This document shows positions 33,732-42,706 of a DNA stretch of 64,000 nucleotides, in pieces. The position numbers and the translations under genes are program-made. Source of the stretch: Achromobacter aloeverae (GTDB taxonomy: Bacteria > Pseudomonadota > Gammaproteobacteria > Burkholderiales > Burkholderiaceae_B); the NCBI RefSeq assembly GCF_004121055.1, contig NZ_PYAL01000003.1, positions 186,001 through 250,000 on the forward strand, read 5' to 3'. The notes beneath the pieces were generated by a model, which was not told the origin of the DNA, did not search any database, and was given only the letters and a program-made list of their open reading frames with translations. Every line of letters begins with the position of its first letter. Within the stretch, counting starts at the first letter, position 1.

Positions 33732-35378
33732 ATGCCTGCCGGCCAGCAATCCGGCCTTCGGCGCTGGATCGCATCGCCTTCGAACCTCGTCATCTATCTG
33801 GGGACCGGCGTCTGGCTGCTGTTCCTGATATGGATGCGGCCGCTGACCCTGCCCGACGAAGGCCGCTACGGCGGCGTGGCCTGGGAAATGCTGAAGTCCG
33901 GCGCCCATCTGGTCCCCACGCTCGACGGCATGCCCTTTTTCCACAAACCGCCCCTGTATTACTGGATGGCCGAGGGGGCGTACGCGATTTTTGGCCCGCA
34001 TGTCTGGGCGGCGCGGCTGCCCTCGTGGCTGGCCGCCTGGGCCGTGGCCATGGGGCTGTACACATTCCTGCGCCGCTGGCGCGGCAACACCGTGGCGGTA
34101 GTGGGCCTGCTGGCCCTGGTCACGCAGCCCTTTTTCTTCGGGGCCGCGCAATTCGCCAACCTGGACATGCTGGTGGCCGGCCTGATCGGCGTGACCACGC
34201 TGGCCGCGGCGTCGGTGGTGATGCGTGCATACGCGGGCAAGCCCTATCGCGCGCTGTCCTTGCTGGTGGGCCTGCTGGCGGGTCTGGGCGTCCTGGCCAA
34301 GGGCTTGATCGGCCTGGTCCTGCCCGGCGCCATCCTGGTGCTCTGGATCGTCCTGCGCCGCCGCTGGCGCGGCTTCGCGGCGCTGTTGTGGCCGCCGGCG
34401 CTGGCGGTGTTCCTGGCCGTCACCCTGCCCTGGTTCTGGGTGATGCAGACGCGCTTTCCCGACTTCCTGCACTACTTCTTCATCTACCAGCAGTTCGAGC
34501 GTTTCGCGGCCACGGGCTTCAACAACGTGCAGCCCTTCTGGTTCTACGTGCCGGTGGTGGCGGCCATGGCCCTGCCCTGGACCCTGTGGCTGGGCGGCGT
34601 CATACGCAAGGATTTCTGGCGCCAGGCGGCGCCGGAAACCGCCACGGCGGCCGCGACGCCGGACGCCGTGGCCGCGGCTGATGTCCGCTGGCTCATGATC
34701 TGCTGGGTGGGCGTCATCCTGCTGTTCTTTTCCCTGCCAGCCTCCAAGTTGATCGGCTATATCCTGCCCTTGCTGCCCGCCGTGGCGGCGCTGGCGGCCG
34801 AAGTCATCGGCGCGGGACTGGGCGACGCCGGCAAGAACCCCGGCAGGTCGAGCAAGAACCTGTCGCTGTCGCTGTCGATTGCCGTCCTCTTTTGTGTCGC
34901 CGGTACCGTCGTCGCCACCTACAAGGCCAAGCCGAATTCGGTGGACCTGGGACGCAGCGCGCGCGTGGAGATGGACCCGACCGACACGCTGATCGCACTG
35001 CATTCGTATCCCTATGACTTGCCCATGGCGCTGCGCCTGACGTCCCCGATGTGGGTGGTCGACGATTGGACCCAGCCCGACATTCCCTTGCGGGACAACT
35101 GGCGCAAGGAGCTCTACGACGCCGGCCAGTTCGATGGCGATGCCATGCAGCGCAACCTGATCTCCGAGCACGAAATGACCCGCCGCCTGTGCGCGTCCAC
35201 CGTCGACGATACGTACTGGGTCTGGGGCGAGCCTGCCAATGACTCCGCGCGCTACGCCATCTTGCAGGGGCGGGCGCCGGCCTATGCCGACACCCGGCGC
35301 GCGCTATGGCGCATCGATGTCAACGCCGACTTCAGGCAGTCGCATTGCGCGAGCGTGCAGAGCCTGGCGCGGAATTGA
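33732..35378 (+). CDS. ArnT-like glycosyltransferase (GT83, lipid-linked sugar transfer)
   Basis: A 548-residue polytopic membrane protein with about twelve helices. Near the N-terminus it has LPDEGRYGGVAWEM, the acidic motif of the periplasmic first loop, and FFHKPPLYYWM, both typical of ArnT, which transfers a sugar from undecaprenyl phosphate to lipid A or another acceptor. I start at ATG 33732; the frame is open much further upstream but overlaps the previous gene's end. There are no arn genes here. The 3' end overlaps the convergent MocR gene by 47 bp. Confidence 0.84.
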   Translation: MPAGQQSGLRRWIASPSNLVIYLGTGVWLLFLIWMRPLTLPDEGRYGGVAWEMLKSGAHLVPTLDGMPFFHKPPLYYWMAEGAYAIFGPHVWAARLPSWLAAWAVAMGLYTFLRRWRGNTVAVVGLLALVTQPFFFGAAQFANLDMLVAGLIGVTTLAAASVVMRAYAGKPYRALSLLVGLLAGLGVLAKGLIGLVLPGAILVLWIVLRRRWRGFAALLWPPALAVFLAVTLPWFWVMQTRFPDFLHYFFIYQQFERFAATGFNNVQPFWFYVPVVAAMALPWTLWLGGVIRKDFWRQAAPETATAAATPDAVAAADVRWLMICWVGVILLFFSLPASKLIGYILPLLPAVAALAAEVIGAGLGDAGKNPGRSSKNLSLSLSIAVLFCVAGTVVATYKAKPNSVDLGRSARVEMDPTDTLIALHSYPYDLPMALRLTSPMWVVDDWTQPDIPLRDNWRKELYDAGQFDGDAMQRNLISEHEMTRRLCASTVDDTYWVWGEPANDSARYAILQGRAPAYADTRRALWRIDVNADFRQSHCASVQSLARN

Positions 35379-36933
35379 CGCCGGCCGTGCGCGTCCGTTG
35401 CCCCAGCCGCGCGATGATCGCGGCCAGGTCCGTGACGGCTCGGGCCAGGTCCGCTTCCGCATAGCCTCCGAAGCCCAGTATCAGCCCCTGCCGCACGGGG
35501 GCGACGTCACCGGCGTAGGTGGGCGAAAGCGCCCGTGCGGCGATGCCTAGTTCCGCGGCCTGGCGCACGATCTCCACGTCGCTCAGGCCGTCGGCCAGCC
35601 ACACCACCAGATGCATGCCCTGGTCGCCGGGCTGTAGCGATGCCAGGCCCGGCGGCAGGTGCCGCGCCAGCAGCGCCATCAGGAGGGCGCGGTTCTCGGC
35701 GTAGGCGCTGCGCACGCGCCGGATGTGCCGGTCGAGATGTCCCTCGTTGATGAAGGCGGCGAGCACGTGTTGCTCCGTGTTGGGCGCGAACCGGTCCATC
35801 AGGATGCGGGCGCCGCAGAAGGCCGGCACCAGGTCGTGCGGGGCGATCAGGTAGCCCAGCCGCAGGGACGGGAAGAGGATCTTGCTGAACGTGCCCAGAT
35901 AGACGACGCGGTCGCAGTCCAGTCCCTGGAGCGCCGGGAACGGATGTCCCGCGTAGCGCATCTCGCTGTCGTAGTCGTCCTCCACGATCCATGCGTTGCG
36001 CGCCCGCGCCCATTGCAGCAGCGCCTCCCGCCGCGGCATGCTCATCGGCATGCCCAGCGGATATTGATGCGATGGCGTGACGAAGGCCACGCGCGCCTTG
36101 GGCGCCCTGCGCAGCCCTTCATCGATCCTCATCCCATCCTCGTCCACGGGGACGCGCACCATGCGCTCGGCGGGACCGGTTGCCGCCAGGATGGACGTGA
36201 TGCCGAGATAGCCGGGGTCCTCGACCCAGGCCTGGTCGGACGCATCCAGCAGCACCTGGCAGGCGAGGTGCAGGCCTTGCTGCGTGCCGGCGGTGATGAT
36301 GACCTGGTCGGCGTCGCAGCGCACCGAGCGCGACCGGCGGACGTAGTCCGCGATGGCCACGCGCAGCGACCGCAAGCCCTGAGGTTCCAGGTACCCCGCC
36401 GGCGCGCCGATGCGCGAGGCGCGCACGCGGTTGCCTATCTTGCGCCAGGTGTCATCCGGCGCGATGGCGCCGAGGGGAACCGAGACGGCGAAGGGCACAT
36501 TGGGCGCCGCGTGCATGGTGCGCGTTATCGCGGCATAACGGAGGGCCGGCGCGGGAAGTGGCCGATCCTCCATCCGCGCCACGGCAGGCCGGGTGTCCGT
36601 GCCTGCCCGCGCGCTGTCCGCCCGGTTCGTGCCGGCCTTGTCACCGCGTCGCGCGGGGTCGGCGAGGCCCATGGACACGACCGTGCCCGCGCCGCCACGC
36701 GCGTCCAGGAAACCCTCCGCGATGAGTTGCTCGAACGCCTCGACCACCGTGCCCCGCGCGACGCCGATGGCCGAGGCCAGCAGGCGCGTCGAAGGCAGCG
36801 GTTCGCCTGGCCGCAGCGTGCCCTTGCGTATGGCGTCGCGTAGCTGTTGGGCCAACTGCCGGCCCAGCTGTCCGGCGGCCCGGTCCAGCGGCGCCAGTGC
36901 CGGCAGTTCGACGGTCTTGGCCGTTCTTCCCAT
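35332..36933 (-). CDS. MocR-type GntR regulator with aminotransferase domain
   Basis: A 533-residue regulator: N-terminal GntR helix-turn-helix (LRPGEPLPSTRLLASAIGVARGTVVEAFEQL) joined to a fold-type I PLP domain. PLP contacts include DDYDSEMRY and, for the Schiff-base Lys, LGTFSKILFPSLRLGYL. Members control pyridoxine, GABA or polyamine genes using a PLP adduct as signal. It is divergent from the PaiB-like gene with a 110-bp gap, so PaiB is the likely target. Start ATG 36933 chosen over upstream frame. Its 3' end overlaps the glycosyltransferase gene. Confidence 0.9.
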   Translation of the reverse strand: MGRTAKTVELPALAPLDRAAGQLGRQLAQQLRDAIRKGTLRPGEPLPSTRLLASAIGVARGTVVEAFEQLIAEGFLDARGGAGTVVSMGLADPARRGDKAGTNRADSARAGTDTRPAVARMEDRPLPAPALRYAAITRTMHAAPNVPFAVSVPLGAIAPDDTWRKIGNRVRASRIGAPAGYLEPQGLRSLRVAIADYVRRSRSVRCDADQVIITAGTQQGLHLACQVLLDASDQAWVEDPGYLGITSILAATGPAERMVRVPVDEDGMRIDEGLRRAPKARVAFVTPSHQYPLGMPMSMPRREALLQWARARNAWIVEDDYDSEMRYAGHPFPALQGLDCDRVVYLGTFSKILFPSLRLGYLIAPHDLVPAFCGARILMDRFAPNTEQHVLAAFINEGHLDRHIRRVRSAYAENRALLMALLARHLPPGLASLQPGDQGMHLVVWLADGLSDVEIVRQAAELGIAARALSPTYAGDVAPVRQGLILGFGGYAEADLARAVTDLAAIIARLGQRTRTAGVNSAPGSARSRNATA

Positions 36934-36936
36934 AAT

Positions 36937-36978
36937 GGTCCAGAGAAATATACGCTTAGCGGTCCTACATGATAGTCC
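36937..36978. promoter_or_regulatory. Candidate direct-repeat site for the MocR regulator
   Basis: GGTCC occurs at 36937 and 36961 and AGTCC at 36974 in the 110-bp gap between the MocR and PaiB genes. MocR proteins bind direct repeats near their own promoter; the match to a known motif is weak. Confidence 0.3.
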
Positions 36979-37043
36979 GCTTTCATGGGACGATGGTCGC
37001 GGCATCCCTACCATTACTTCTGCTACTCCTGTCGGATCCGCGC

Positions 37044-37700
37044 ATGTACATCCCCCAAGAATTCGCCCTGGAAGACCCCTCGGCCCTGCACGACCTGATA
37101 CGCCAGCACGCGCTGGGCGCGCTCGTCACCCACGGCGCGGGAGGCCTGGATGCCAACCACATCCCCTTCGAGCTGGACGTGGCGGCCGACGGCAAGGTCC
37201 GGTTGCTGGCCCATGTGGCGCGCAAGAATCCCGTGTGGCAGGGCGTCAAGGACGGCGACGACGTGCTGGTGGTCTTTCGCGCCGAGCACGCCTATATCTC
37301 GCCGAACTGGTATCCGAGCAAGCATGAAGCGCACCGGCAGGTGCCGACGTGGAACTACGCGGTCGTGCACGCGCATGGCCGGATAAGCGTCCGCGACGAC
37401 GAGCGCTTCGTGCGCGGCGTGCTGGCCCGGCTGACGCGCGCGCACGAGAAGCCGCAACCCAAGCCCTGGAAAATGACCGACAGCGCGCCCGAATACATCG
37501 ACGCCATGTTGCAGGCCATCGTCGGCATCCAGGTGGAGGTGACCCGCCTGGTCGGCAAGGCCAAGCTCAGCCAGAACAAGGACCGTCGGGACTTCGATGG
37601 CGTGGTCCAGGCGCTGCGGGCGCAGGGCGATACGGCGATCAGCGAGCGCATGCTGGCCTGTGCGGCGGCCCGGCCGGGAGCCGGGCCGGAAGCCGCGTGA
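37044..37700 (+). CDS. PaiB-family FMN-binding protein
   Basis: A 218-residue protein of the PaiB/FMN-binding split-barrel family: MYIPQEFALEDPSALHDLI at the start and the motifs GGLDANHIPFEL, AHVARKNPVW, AYISPNWYPSK and VPTWNYAVVHAHG. PaiB was first seen in Bacillus as a repressor, but these proteins may bind FMN or haem. I start at ATG 37044 as the family does. Divergent from MocR. Its stop opens a 15-bp tandem repeat. Confidence 0.9.
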   Translation: MYIPQEFALEDPSALHDLIRQHALGALVTHGAGGLDANHIPFELDVAADGKVRLLAHVARKNPVWQGVKDGDDVLVVFRAEHAYISPNWYPSKHEAHRQVPTWNYAVVHAHGRISVRDDERFVRGVLARLTRAHEKPQPKPWKMTDSAPEYIDAMLQAIVGIQVEVTRLVGKAKLSQNKDRRDFDGVVQALRAQGDTAISERMLACAAARPGAGPEAA

Positions 37701-37755
37701 GAGATCCGGCCGTGAGATGTCCGGCTGTGAGAGGTCCGGCTGTGACGGATCCCTT
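37697..37755 (+). repeat. 15-bp tandem repeat anchored on a stop codon
   Basis: Three copies (GTGAGAGATCCGGCC, GTGAGATGTCCGGCT, GTGAGAGGTCCGGCT) and a degenerate fourth (GTGACGGATCCCTTC) start at the last base of the codon before the PaiB stop. Each copy holds TGA, four in the same frame because 15 is a multiple of three. The array fills the gap to the convergent receptor gene. Confidence 0.9.
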
Positions 37756-38619
37756 CTACTTGGCCGCGGCCTTGGCTTCCGCCTCGGCGCGCGCGATGTG
37801 GCCGACCATGTCGTAATCCTTGCCCACCCATTTGCGGCCCAGTTGCTCTATGGTGCCGTCGGCCTTCATGTCGGCGATGGCCTTGTCCACCGCCGCGCGC
37901 AGCGCGGGCTCGTCCTTGCGCATGGCCGCGGCCGACAACTGGTAGGTGAGCGGCTCGCCCACTTCCTTGATCGGCAGCTTGCGTTCCGTTGCGTAGCGCA
38001 GGCCCCCGAAGTGCGAAATGATGACCGCGTCGATGCGGCCGATGCCGAGGTCGGCGAAGATCAGGCTGCCGTTCTCATAGGTCTGTATCAAGGCCTGGGG
38101 CAGATGCGCGCGCGACCACGATTCGTTGGACGATCCCGTGGTGACGCCGATGCGCTTGCCGGCCAGGTCCTTGTCGCCATGAATGTCCTTGTTGTCCTGG
38201 CGCACGAAAATGCGGAAGTCCTCGACGCCGTAGGGCGCCGAGAAGTCCACCTGCAGCATGCGCTCGGCGGTGGGCGTCAGATCGTTCATCACCAGGTCAT
38301 ACTTGTCGGTCTTCAGGCCGGCGACGAAGTTCTTGAACGAATCGGCCACGAACTCGACCTTGGGGATGCCCATGCGGCGGGCGACTTCCTGGGCCATATC
38401 GACGTCGTAGCCGGCCGGCTTGTTCTGTTCGTTCAGGAAGGACCACGGCGGCGAACTCTGGGTGTTGGCGATGCGGATGACGCCGTTGGCGCGTATGCGG
38501 TCCAGCGCGTCGGCGGCGTTTGCCGCATGGGGAGCCAGCGCCGCGGCAAGCGCCACGGTAAACGCTACGCAGGCAGCGGCATGGAAGGAGGAGAACGGCA
38601 GGCGGATCTTCGGCAGCAT
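37756..38619 (-). CDS. Amino-acid-type periplasmic substrate-binding protein
   Basis: A 287-residue receptor (start MLPKIRLPF at 38619, AAGGGA upstream). The signal peptide ends at NAA-DA, followed by RIRANGVIRIANTQSSPPWSF and KPAGYDVDMAQEVARRMG. It is a cationic/polar amino-acid-binding type, last gene of the minus-strand importer operon that begins at 40117 (permease, ATPase, receptor). An 83-bp gap separates it from the ATPase, so it may have extra regulation. Confidence 0.9.
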   Translation of the reverse strand: MLPKIRLPFSSFHAAACVAFTVALAAALAPHAANAADALDRIRANGVIRIANTQSSPPWSFLNEQNKPAGYDVDMAQEVARRMGIPKVEFVADSFKNFVAGLKTDKYDLVMNDLTPTAERMLQVDFSAPYGVEDFRIFVRQDNKDIHGDKDLAGKRIGVTTGSSNESWSRAHLPQALIQTYENGSLIFADLGIGRIDAVIISHFGGLRYATERKLPIKEVGEPLTYQLSAAAMRKDEPALRAAVDKAIADMKADGTIEQLGRKWVGKDYDMVGHIARAEAEAKAAAK

Positions 38620-38702
38620 GATGGATTTCCCTTGAGAAGTTCCCGCTCCTTGGCCGCGCCATGCGCGACGGGGGCGGTTGTGGCTGGATAGCATGACCCG
38701 GG

Positions 38703-39470
38703 TCAATCGCCGAGGCGACCCAGGAACTGGCGGCAGCGTTCGCTGGCCTGGTCGCCGAAGAATTCTTCGGGCGGGCAATTGGCGAGGATGTGACCTCCTT
38801 CCATGAAGACGATGCGGTCCGCGGCGTCGCGGGCGAAGCGGGTTTCGTGCGTCACGACCAGCATGGTCATGCCTTCGGCGGCCAGCTCGCGCATGACATG
38901 CAGCACGTCGTCGCGCAGCTCGGGGTCCAGGGCCGAGGTGGGCTCGTCGAAGAAGATGACTTCGGGCGCCATCGCCAGGGCCCGGGCGATCGCCACGCGC
39001 TGTTTCTGTCCGCCGGACAGCTTGCCGGGATACTGGGCCGCCTTTTCGCTCAGGCCGACGCGATCGAGCAGCCGCATGCCGGTCTGGATGGCGGCATCGC
39101 GCGCCACGCCCTTGGCAAGCAGGCCTTCGATGACGTTCTGCAAGGCCGTCATGTGCGGGAACAGGTTGAAGGACTGGAACACCATGGCCGTGCGGCGGCG
39201 GATGTGCTGGATCGCCTGGCGGGTGGCGCGATCGCCGGTTCCGCCGGCGCAGGCCACGCCTATCCCGCAGATTTCGACATGTCCGTCATCGGGCGTTTCC
39301 AGGAAATTGAGGGACCGTATCAGTGTGGTCTTGCCGGATCCCGAGGGACCCATGATGACGACGACCTCGCCCTGGCGTACCTCCAGGTCGACCCCGCGCA
39401 GTACCTGGTTGGCGCCGAAGGCTTTCTTCAAGCCGCGCACGCGCACGGTATGGGAGTGGCCGCCGTTCAT
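38703..39470 (-). CDS. Polar amino-acid ABC transporter ATP-binding protein
   Basis: A 255-residue ATPase (start MNGGHSHTVRVRG at 39470): Walker A GPSGSGKTT, VFQSFNLFPHMTA, signature LSGGQKQRVA, Walker B VIFFDEPTSALDPE and VTHETRFARD. Its ATG overlaps the permease stop by four bases (ATGA). TGACCCGGGTCA, a perfect 12-bp palindrome, covers its last codons. Confidence 0.92.
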   Translation of the reverse strand: MNGGHSHTVRVRGLKKAFGANQVLRGVDLEVRQGEVVVIMGPSGSGKTTLIRSLNFLETPDDGHVEICGIGVACAGGTGDRATRQAIQHIRRRTAMVFQSFNLFPHMTALQNVIEGLLAKGVARDAAIQTGMRLLDRVGLSEKAAQYPGKLSGGQKQRVAIARALAMAPEVIFFDEPTSALDPELRDDVLHVMRELAAEGMTMLVVTHETRFARDAADRIVFMEGGHILANCPPEEFFGDQASERCRQFLGRLGD

Positions 39471-40117
39471 TGGTAACGCCTCGACAGGTGGGTTTCGAGC
39501 AGGGTCTGGAGTATGGTCAGGATCTGGTTGATCAGCCAGTAGATGGCGCCGACCATGACGAACATTTCCATGTAGCGGAAGGTCGTGGCGCCGATCTGGT
39601 CGGCCACGCGCGTCAGTTCGACGACGGTGATGGTGGACGCCAGCGACGTGTCCTTCATCAACGCGATCAGGCGGCTGCCCAGCGGCGGAATGGCGATGCG
39701 CAGCGCCTGGGGCAGGACGATGCGGCGCAGCGTGCGCGCGTAGCCCATGCCCATGGACCAGGCCGCTTCCCATTGGCCCCGGTCCACGGCGGAAATGCCG
39801 GAACGGAAGTTTTCGCTGAGATAGGCCGCCGAGAACAACGTCAACGCCACCAGGGCGGCGGCCACGGGACCCACCACGATGCCGTAGGTGGGCAGGCCGA
39901 AGTAGACCAGCAAGATCTGTATCAGCAGGGGCGTGCCGCGGAAAATGGACACGTAGGCGAAGGCGAACCAGCGTAGCGGCCGGATGCTGGAGATGCGCGC
40001 CAGGGCGATCAGCATGCCGATGACGCAGCCGCCGATGAACGAGCTGATCCCCAGGAACAGGGTCATGAGCAGCGCCGGCCCCAGCAGGGGCGCGGCGCGC
40101 TGAAAGAGTTCCCACAT
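39467..40117 (-). CDS. Polar amino-acid ABC transporter permease
   Basis: A 216-residue permease of the same family as the others: YVSIFRGTPLLIQILLVYFGLP, then the EAA loop EAAWSMGMGYARTLRRIVLPQALRI. It is the single permease of this importer and first in the operon, behind the cystathionine lyase-like gene on the same strand (79 bp), so transport may be linked with sulfur amino acids. Confidence 0.92.
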   Translation of the reverse strand: MWELFQRAAPLLGPALLMTLFLGISSFIGGCVIGMLIALARISSIRPLRWFAFAYVSIFRGTPLLIQILLVYFGLPTYGIVVGPVAAALVALTLFSAAYLSENFRSGISAVDRGQWEAAWSMGMGYARTLRRIVLPQALRIAIPPLGSRLIALMKDTSLASTITVVELTRVADQIGATTFRYMEMFVMVGAIYWLINQILTILQTLLETHLSRRYQ

Positions 40118-40196
40118 GGATTTTTTCCCCTTGTCGTGTGGGTTGCGGTGTCATGGGCCGGCGCCCCGGTCCGCGTGGGCGCCGGCCTTGCGTGCG

Positions 40197-41396
40197 TCAT
40201 GCGTGCTTGCCGTAGGCCTCCAGCGCGCCGCGCAGGTCCTCGCGCAGCAGTTCGCGATTTTCCAGGCCGATGGACAGCCGGATCACCGGCTGGTCGGTGC
40301 GCGCATACAGGCGGTCGGCCTGCAGTGGCGCGGGATAGTAGGCCGCCAGGCTGTGCGTGCCGCCCCAGCTGGCGCCGATGGAAAAATGCGCCAGCGCATC
40401 GAAGAATGCATGATGCGCTCGCTCGCTCGCGGGTTGCAGGATCATGGAGAACAGGCAGCCGTTGGTGCGCATGTCGCGCTTCCACAAGGCATGGCCGGGA
40501 TCCGATTCCAGCGGGGGATAGAGCAGCTCGCGCACCAGCGCCTGCCCGGCCAGCCAGCGGGCGATGTCCAGCGTGGCGTCGCTTTGCGCGGCCAGGCGCA
40601 CTTCCAGCGTTTCCATGCCGCGCATCACCAGGAAGGCGTCATCGGGGCTGACCTGCAGGCCCATGATGCTCTGGGTTTCGCGCAGCACTTCGTAGTGGCC
40701 GCGGTCGTTCATGCTGATCGCGCCAACCAGCAGGTCGGAATGGCCGCCGAGGAACTTGGTGGCCGCTTCCACGCAGAAGTCCACGCCATGCTCCAAGGGG
40801 CGGAAGCCCAGCGGACTGGCCCAGGTGTTGTCCACCATGGTCAGCACGCCATGCCGGCGGGCGACGGCGGCGATGGCCGGCACGTCCAGCATTTCCATCG
40901 TCACGGTGCCGGGGGACTCCATGCAGATCATGCGGGTGTTGGGCTTGATCAGGGGCTCGATGTCCGCGCCGATGTCCGGCCGGTAGAACTCCACGTCCAC
41001 GCCCATGCGCGCCAGGTAGTTCCGGGCATAGGTCTTCAGCGCGCCATAGCAGGCCGCGGAAACCAGCAGATGGTCGCCGCCCCGCACGAAACCCATCACG
41101 CAACCCATCAGCGCCGCCTGGCCGCTGGGCGTCACGACGCAGTGCTTGCCGTGCTCCAGCGCGGCGATGCGGCGCTCCAGTTCGCGGGCGGTCGGCGTGC
41201 CCGTGATGCCGTAGCTGTAGCCATCGGGCTGGCGGGTCTTGCGGTTGGCGAAATCCTGGAAGTTGTCGAATACCACCGTCGACCCGCGCATCACGGGAGG
41301 CGACAGGCTACGATAGGGCTCATTAGGCGTGGTTATAGGTTTCATGGTTTCTATTGGCGAAGCCGCGGTTGGGCGATCGAACAAAGTTTCAGTCAT
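40197..41396 (-). CDS. Trans-sulfuration PLP enzyme (cystathionine beta-lyase / methionine gamma-lyase-like)
   Basis: A 399-residue fold-type I PLP enzyme of the Cys/Met-metabolism family. Visible are [30 protein letters not shown] for phosphate binding, [12 protein letters not shown], and the PLP-lysine in [15 protein letters not shown]. It should break or make a C-S bond of cystathionine or a related thioether. The next operon is an amino-acid importer and the divergent gene is a LysR regulator (56-bp gap), so sulfur amino-acid use is a reasonable role. A second ATG (41345) is possible but has no ribosome site. Confidence 0.88.
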   Translation of the reverse strand: MTETLFDRPTAASPIETMKPITTPNEPYRSLSPPVMRGSTVVFDNFQDFANRKTRQPDGYSYGITGTPTARELERRIAALEHGKHCVVTPSGQAALMGCVMGFVRGGDHLLVSAACYGALKTYARNYLARMGVDVEFYRPDIGADIEPLIKPNTRMICMESPGTVTMEMLDVPAIAAVARRHGVLTMVDNTWASPLGFRPLEHGVDFCVEAATKFLGGHSDLLVGAISMNDRGHYEVLRETQSIMGLQVSPDDAFLVMRGMETLEVRLAAQSDATLDIARWLAGQALVRELLYPPLESDPGHALWKRDMRTNGCLFSMILQPASERAHHAFFDALAHFSIGASWGGTHSLAAYYPAPLQADRLYARTDQPVIRLSIGLENRELLREDLRGALEAYGKHA

Positions 41397-41404
41397 TTCC
41401 GTCT

Positions 41405-41428
41405 ATTCGTTCAAGATGGCAATTCGTT
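41405..41428. promoter_or_regulatory. Direct repeat ATTCGTT in the metC-like/LysR gap
   Basis: ATTCGTT at 41405-41411 and 41422-41428, 17 bp apart, in the 56-bp divergent gap. It is the likely site for the LysR regulator. Confidence 0.4.
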
Positions 41429-41452
41429 TAGGTCAATAAGCGGGACTTATAG

Positions 41453-42373
41453 ATGGATATGCGCGAAATCCAGGTGTTCCGGGCGGTCATGCGCGCCGGG
41501 ACCACCAGCAAGGCGGCCCACCTGCTGGGTATCTCGCAACCTGCGGTGAGCCAGGCCATACGGCGGCTGGAAACGGCGGCGGAGTTGCGCCTGTTCGAAC
41601 GGGTGCGCGGACGGCTGGTGCCCACGCAGGAAGCCACTGCCTTGATCGAGGAGGTGGACCGCTGCTTTTCCGGTTTCGAGATGATCGAGCACCGGATACG
41701 CAGCTTGAAGTCGTTCGGCCTGGGCAGGCTGGCGGTGGGAGCGCTGCCGGCCCTGGGCACTGGTTTCATGCCGCGGGCCATCGCGCATTTCGAACTGGCC
41801 ACCCGACGGGTCCAGCTGTCGTTCCAGATCCTGAGCTCGCGCGAGGTCTACCAGCGGGTCCTGGCGGGGCAGCTGGACTTCGGATTGATGGCCGACGAGC
41901 TCGATGTCTCAGGGTTGGAGCATTCCGAATTCCTGCGCGTGCCGGGGGTCGTGGCCATGGCGGCGACGCACCCCCTGGCGCGCAAGCCCGTGATCGAGCC
42001 GGCCGATCTGGGCGACCATCCCTTCATCGCGCTCAACCCCGAGGACGCCAGCCGCCGCCGCCTGGAGGCGATGCTGCACGAACAAGGGTTCGAGCTCAGC
42101 CCGATACTGGAGACGCCCTATTCCAACACCATCTGCGAACTGGCGATGCGCGGGCTGGGCATGGGGCTGGTGCACCCGGTGATGGGCCTGGACTACCTGC
42201 AACGGGGAGTCGTGCTGCGGCCGTTCGCGCTGGAGGTTTTCTTCTGCACCCTGCTGGTGTTCCGTCCCGGCAATCCGCTGTCGGAGAACGCCAAGGCCTT
42301 CCTGCGCAGCATGCGCATCCAGTTGAACATGGACCTGGCGCAGCTGGCGCCGGTGTTGAAGGCGGCGGGATGA
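41453..42373 (+). CDS. LysR-family transcriptional regulator
   Basis: A 306-residue LysR regulator: helix-turn-helix in AGTTSKAAHLLGISQPAVSQ, LFERVRGRLVPTQEA, effector domain with LGRLAVGALPALGTGFMP. It is divergent from the cystathionine lyase-like gene and most probably its activator. Its stop begins the second copy of a 14-bp duplication that abuts the next gene. Confidence 0.92.
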   Translation: MDMREIQVFRAVMRAGTTSKAAHLLGISQPAVSQAIRRLETAAELRLFERVRGRLVPTQEATALIEEVDRCFSGFEMIEHRIRSLKSFGLGRLAVGALPALGTGFMPRAIAHFELATRRVQLSFQILSSREVYQRVLAGQLDFGLMADELDVSGLEHSEFLRVPGVVAMAATHPLARKPVIEPADLGDHPFIALNPEDASRRRLEAMLHEQGFELSPILETPYSNTICELAMRGLGMGLVHPVMGLDYLQRGVVLRPFALEVFFCTLLVFRPGNPLSENAKAFLRSMRIQLNMDLAQLAPVLKAAG

Positions 42374-42384
42374 AGGCGGCCGGC
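42357..42384 (+). repeat. 14-bp direct duplication at a stop codon
   Basis: TGAAGGCGGCGGGA is followed at once by TGAAGGCGGCCGGC (12 of 14 bases equal). The second copy begins with the LysR stop TGA (42371-42373). It ends exactly at the stop of the convergent small gene at 42385. Confidence 0.75.
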
Positions 42385-42669
42385 CTACGGCTTGCGCCGG
42401 CGCGTGGCCGGCATGGCGACCGTCGCGATGGCGCGCGGCGGGGCGCCCTGGTTGTCGCAGCCGGCGCAGCCGCCGCGCGGGCCGTCGTCCAGGCGTCGCG
42501 CCGCGCGGCGCACGACACCCGGCAGGCGACGATGCGACAGCAGCTTGCCCAACAGGCCGCGCGCCCGTCCGTGCAGCCGCGGAAAGAGATGGAGCAACAC
42601 GCCCGTGACGGCGAACGCCAGCACGATGGCCACCACGGTGTATTGCCACGAGATCGCGGTCGCGTTCAT
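42385..42669 (-). CDS. Small membrane protein with Cys-rich tail, downstream of feoAB
   Basis: A 94-residue protein: one membrane helix near the N-terminus (WQYTVVAIVLAFAVTGVLLH), a basic stretch (LLSHRRLPGVVRRAARRL), then a GGCAGCDNQG Cys motif. This plan is found in small proteins following feoB in Burkholderiales (DUF6587-like, from memory). The Cys pair could handle ferrous iron or support FeoB. It is in the iron-uptake operon, 37 bp behind feoB. It overlaps nothing, although its stop abuts the LysR repeat. Confidence 0.7.
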   Translation of the reverse strand: MNATAISWQYTVVAIVLAFAVTGVLLHLFPRLHGRARGLLGKLLSHRRLPGVVRRAARRLDDGPRGGCAGCDNQGAPPRAIATVAMPATRRRKP

Positions 42670-42706
42670 TGACTACCCTCCTGTCGCTGCGCGGCCTCCG
42701 GCGGGC

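Noticed and set aside
38694-38705. Palindrome TGACCCGGGTCA at the end of an ABC ATPase gene
   Set aside because: Perfect but short, GC-rich and partly coding; such palindromes are expected by chance in this base composition.
40187-40208. GCACGCATGAC/GCACGCAAGGC duplication at the cystathionine lyase-like stop (minus strand)
   Set aside because: Two copies share only seven adjacent bases; could be chance.
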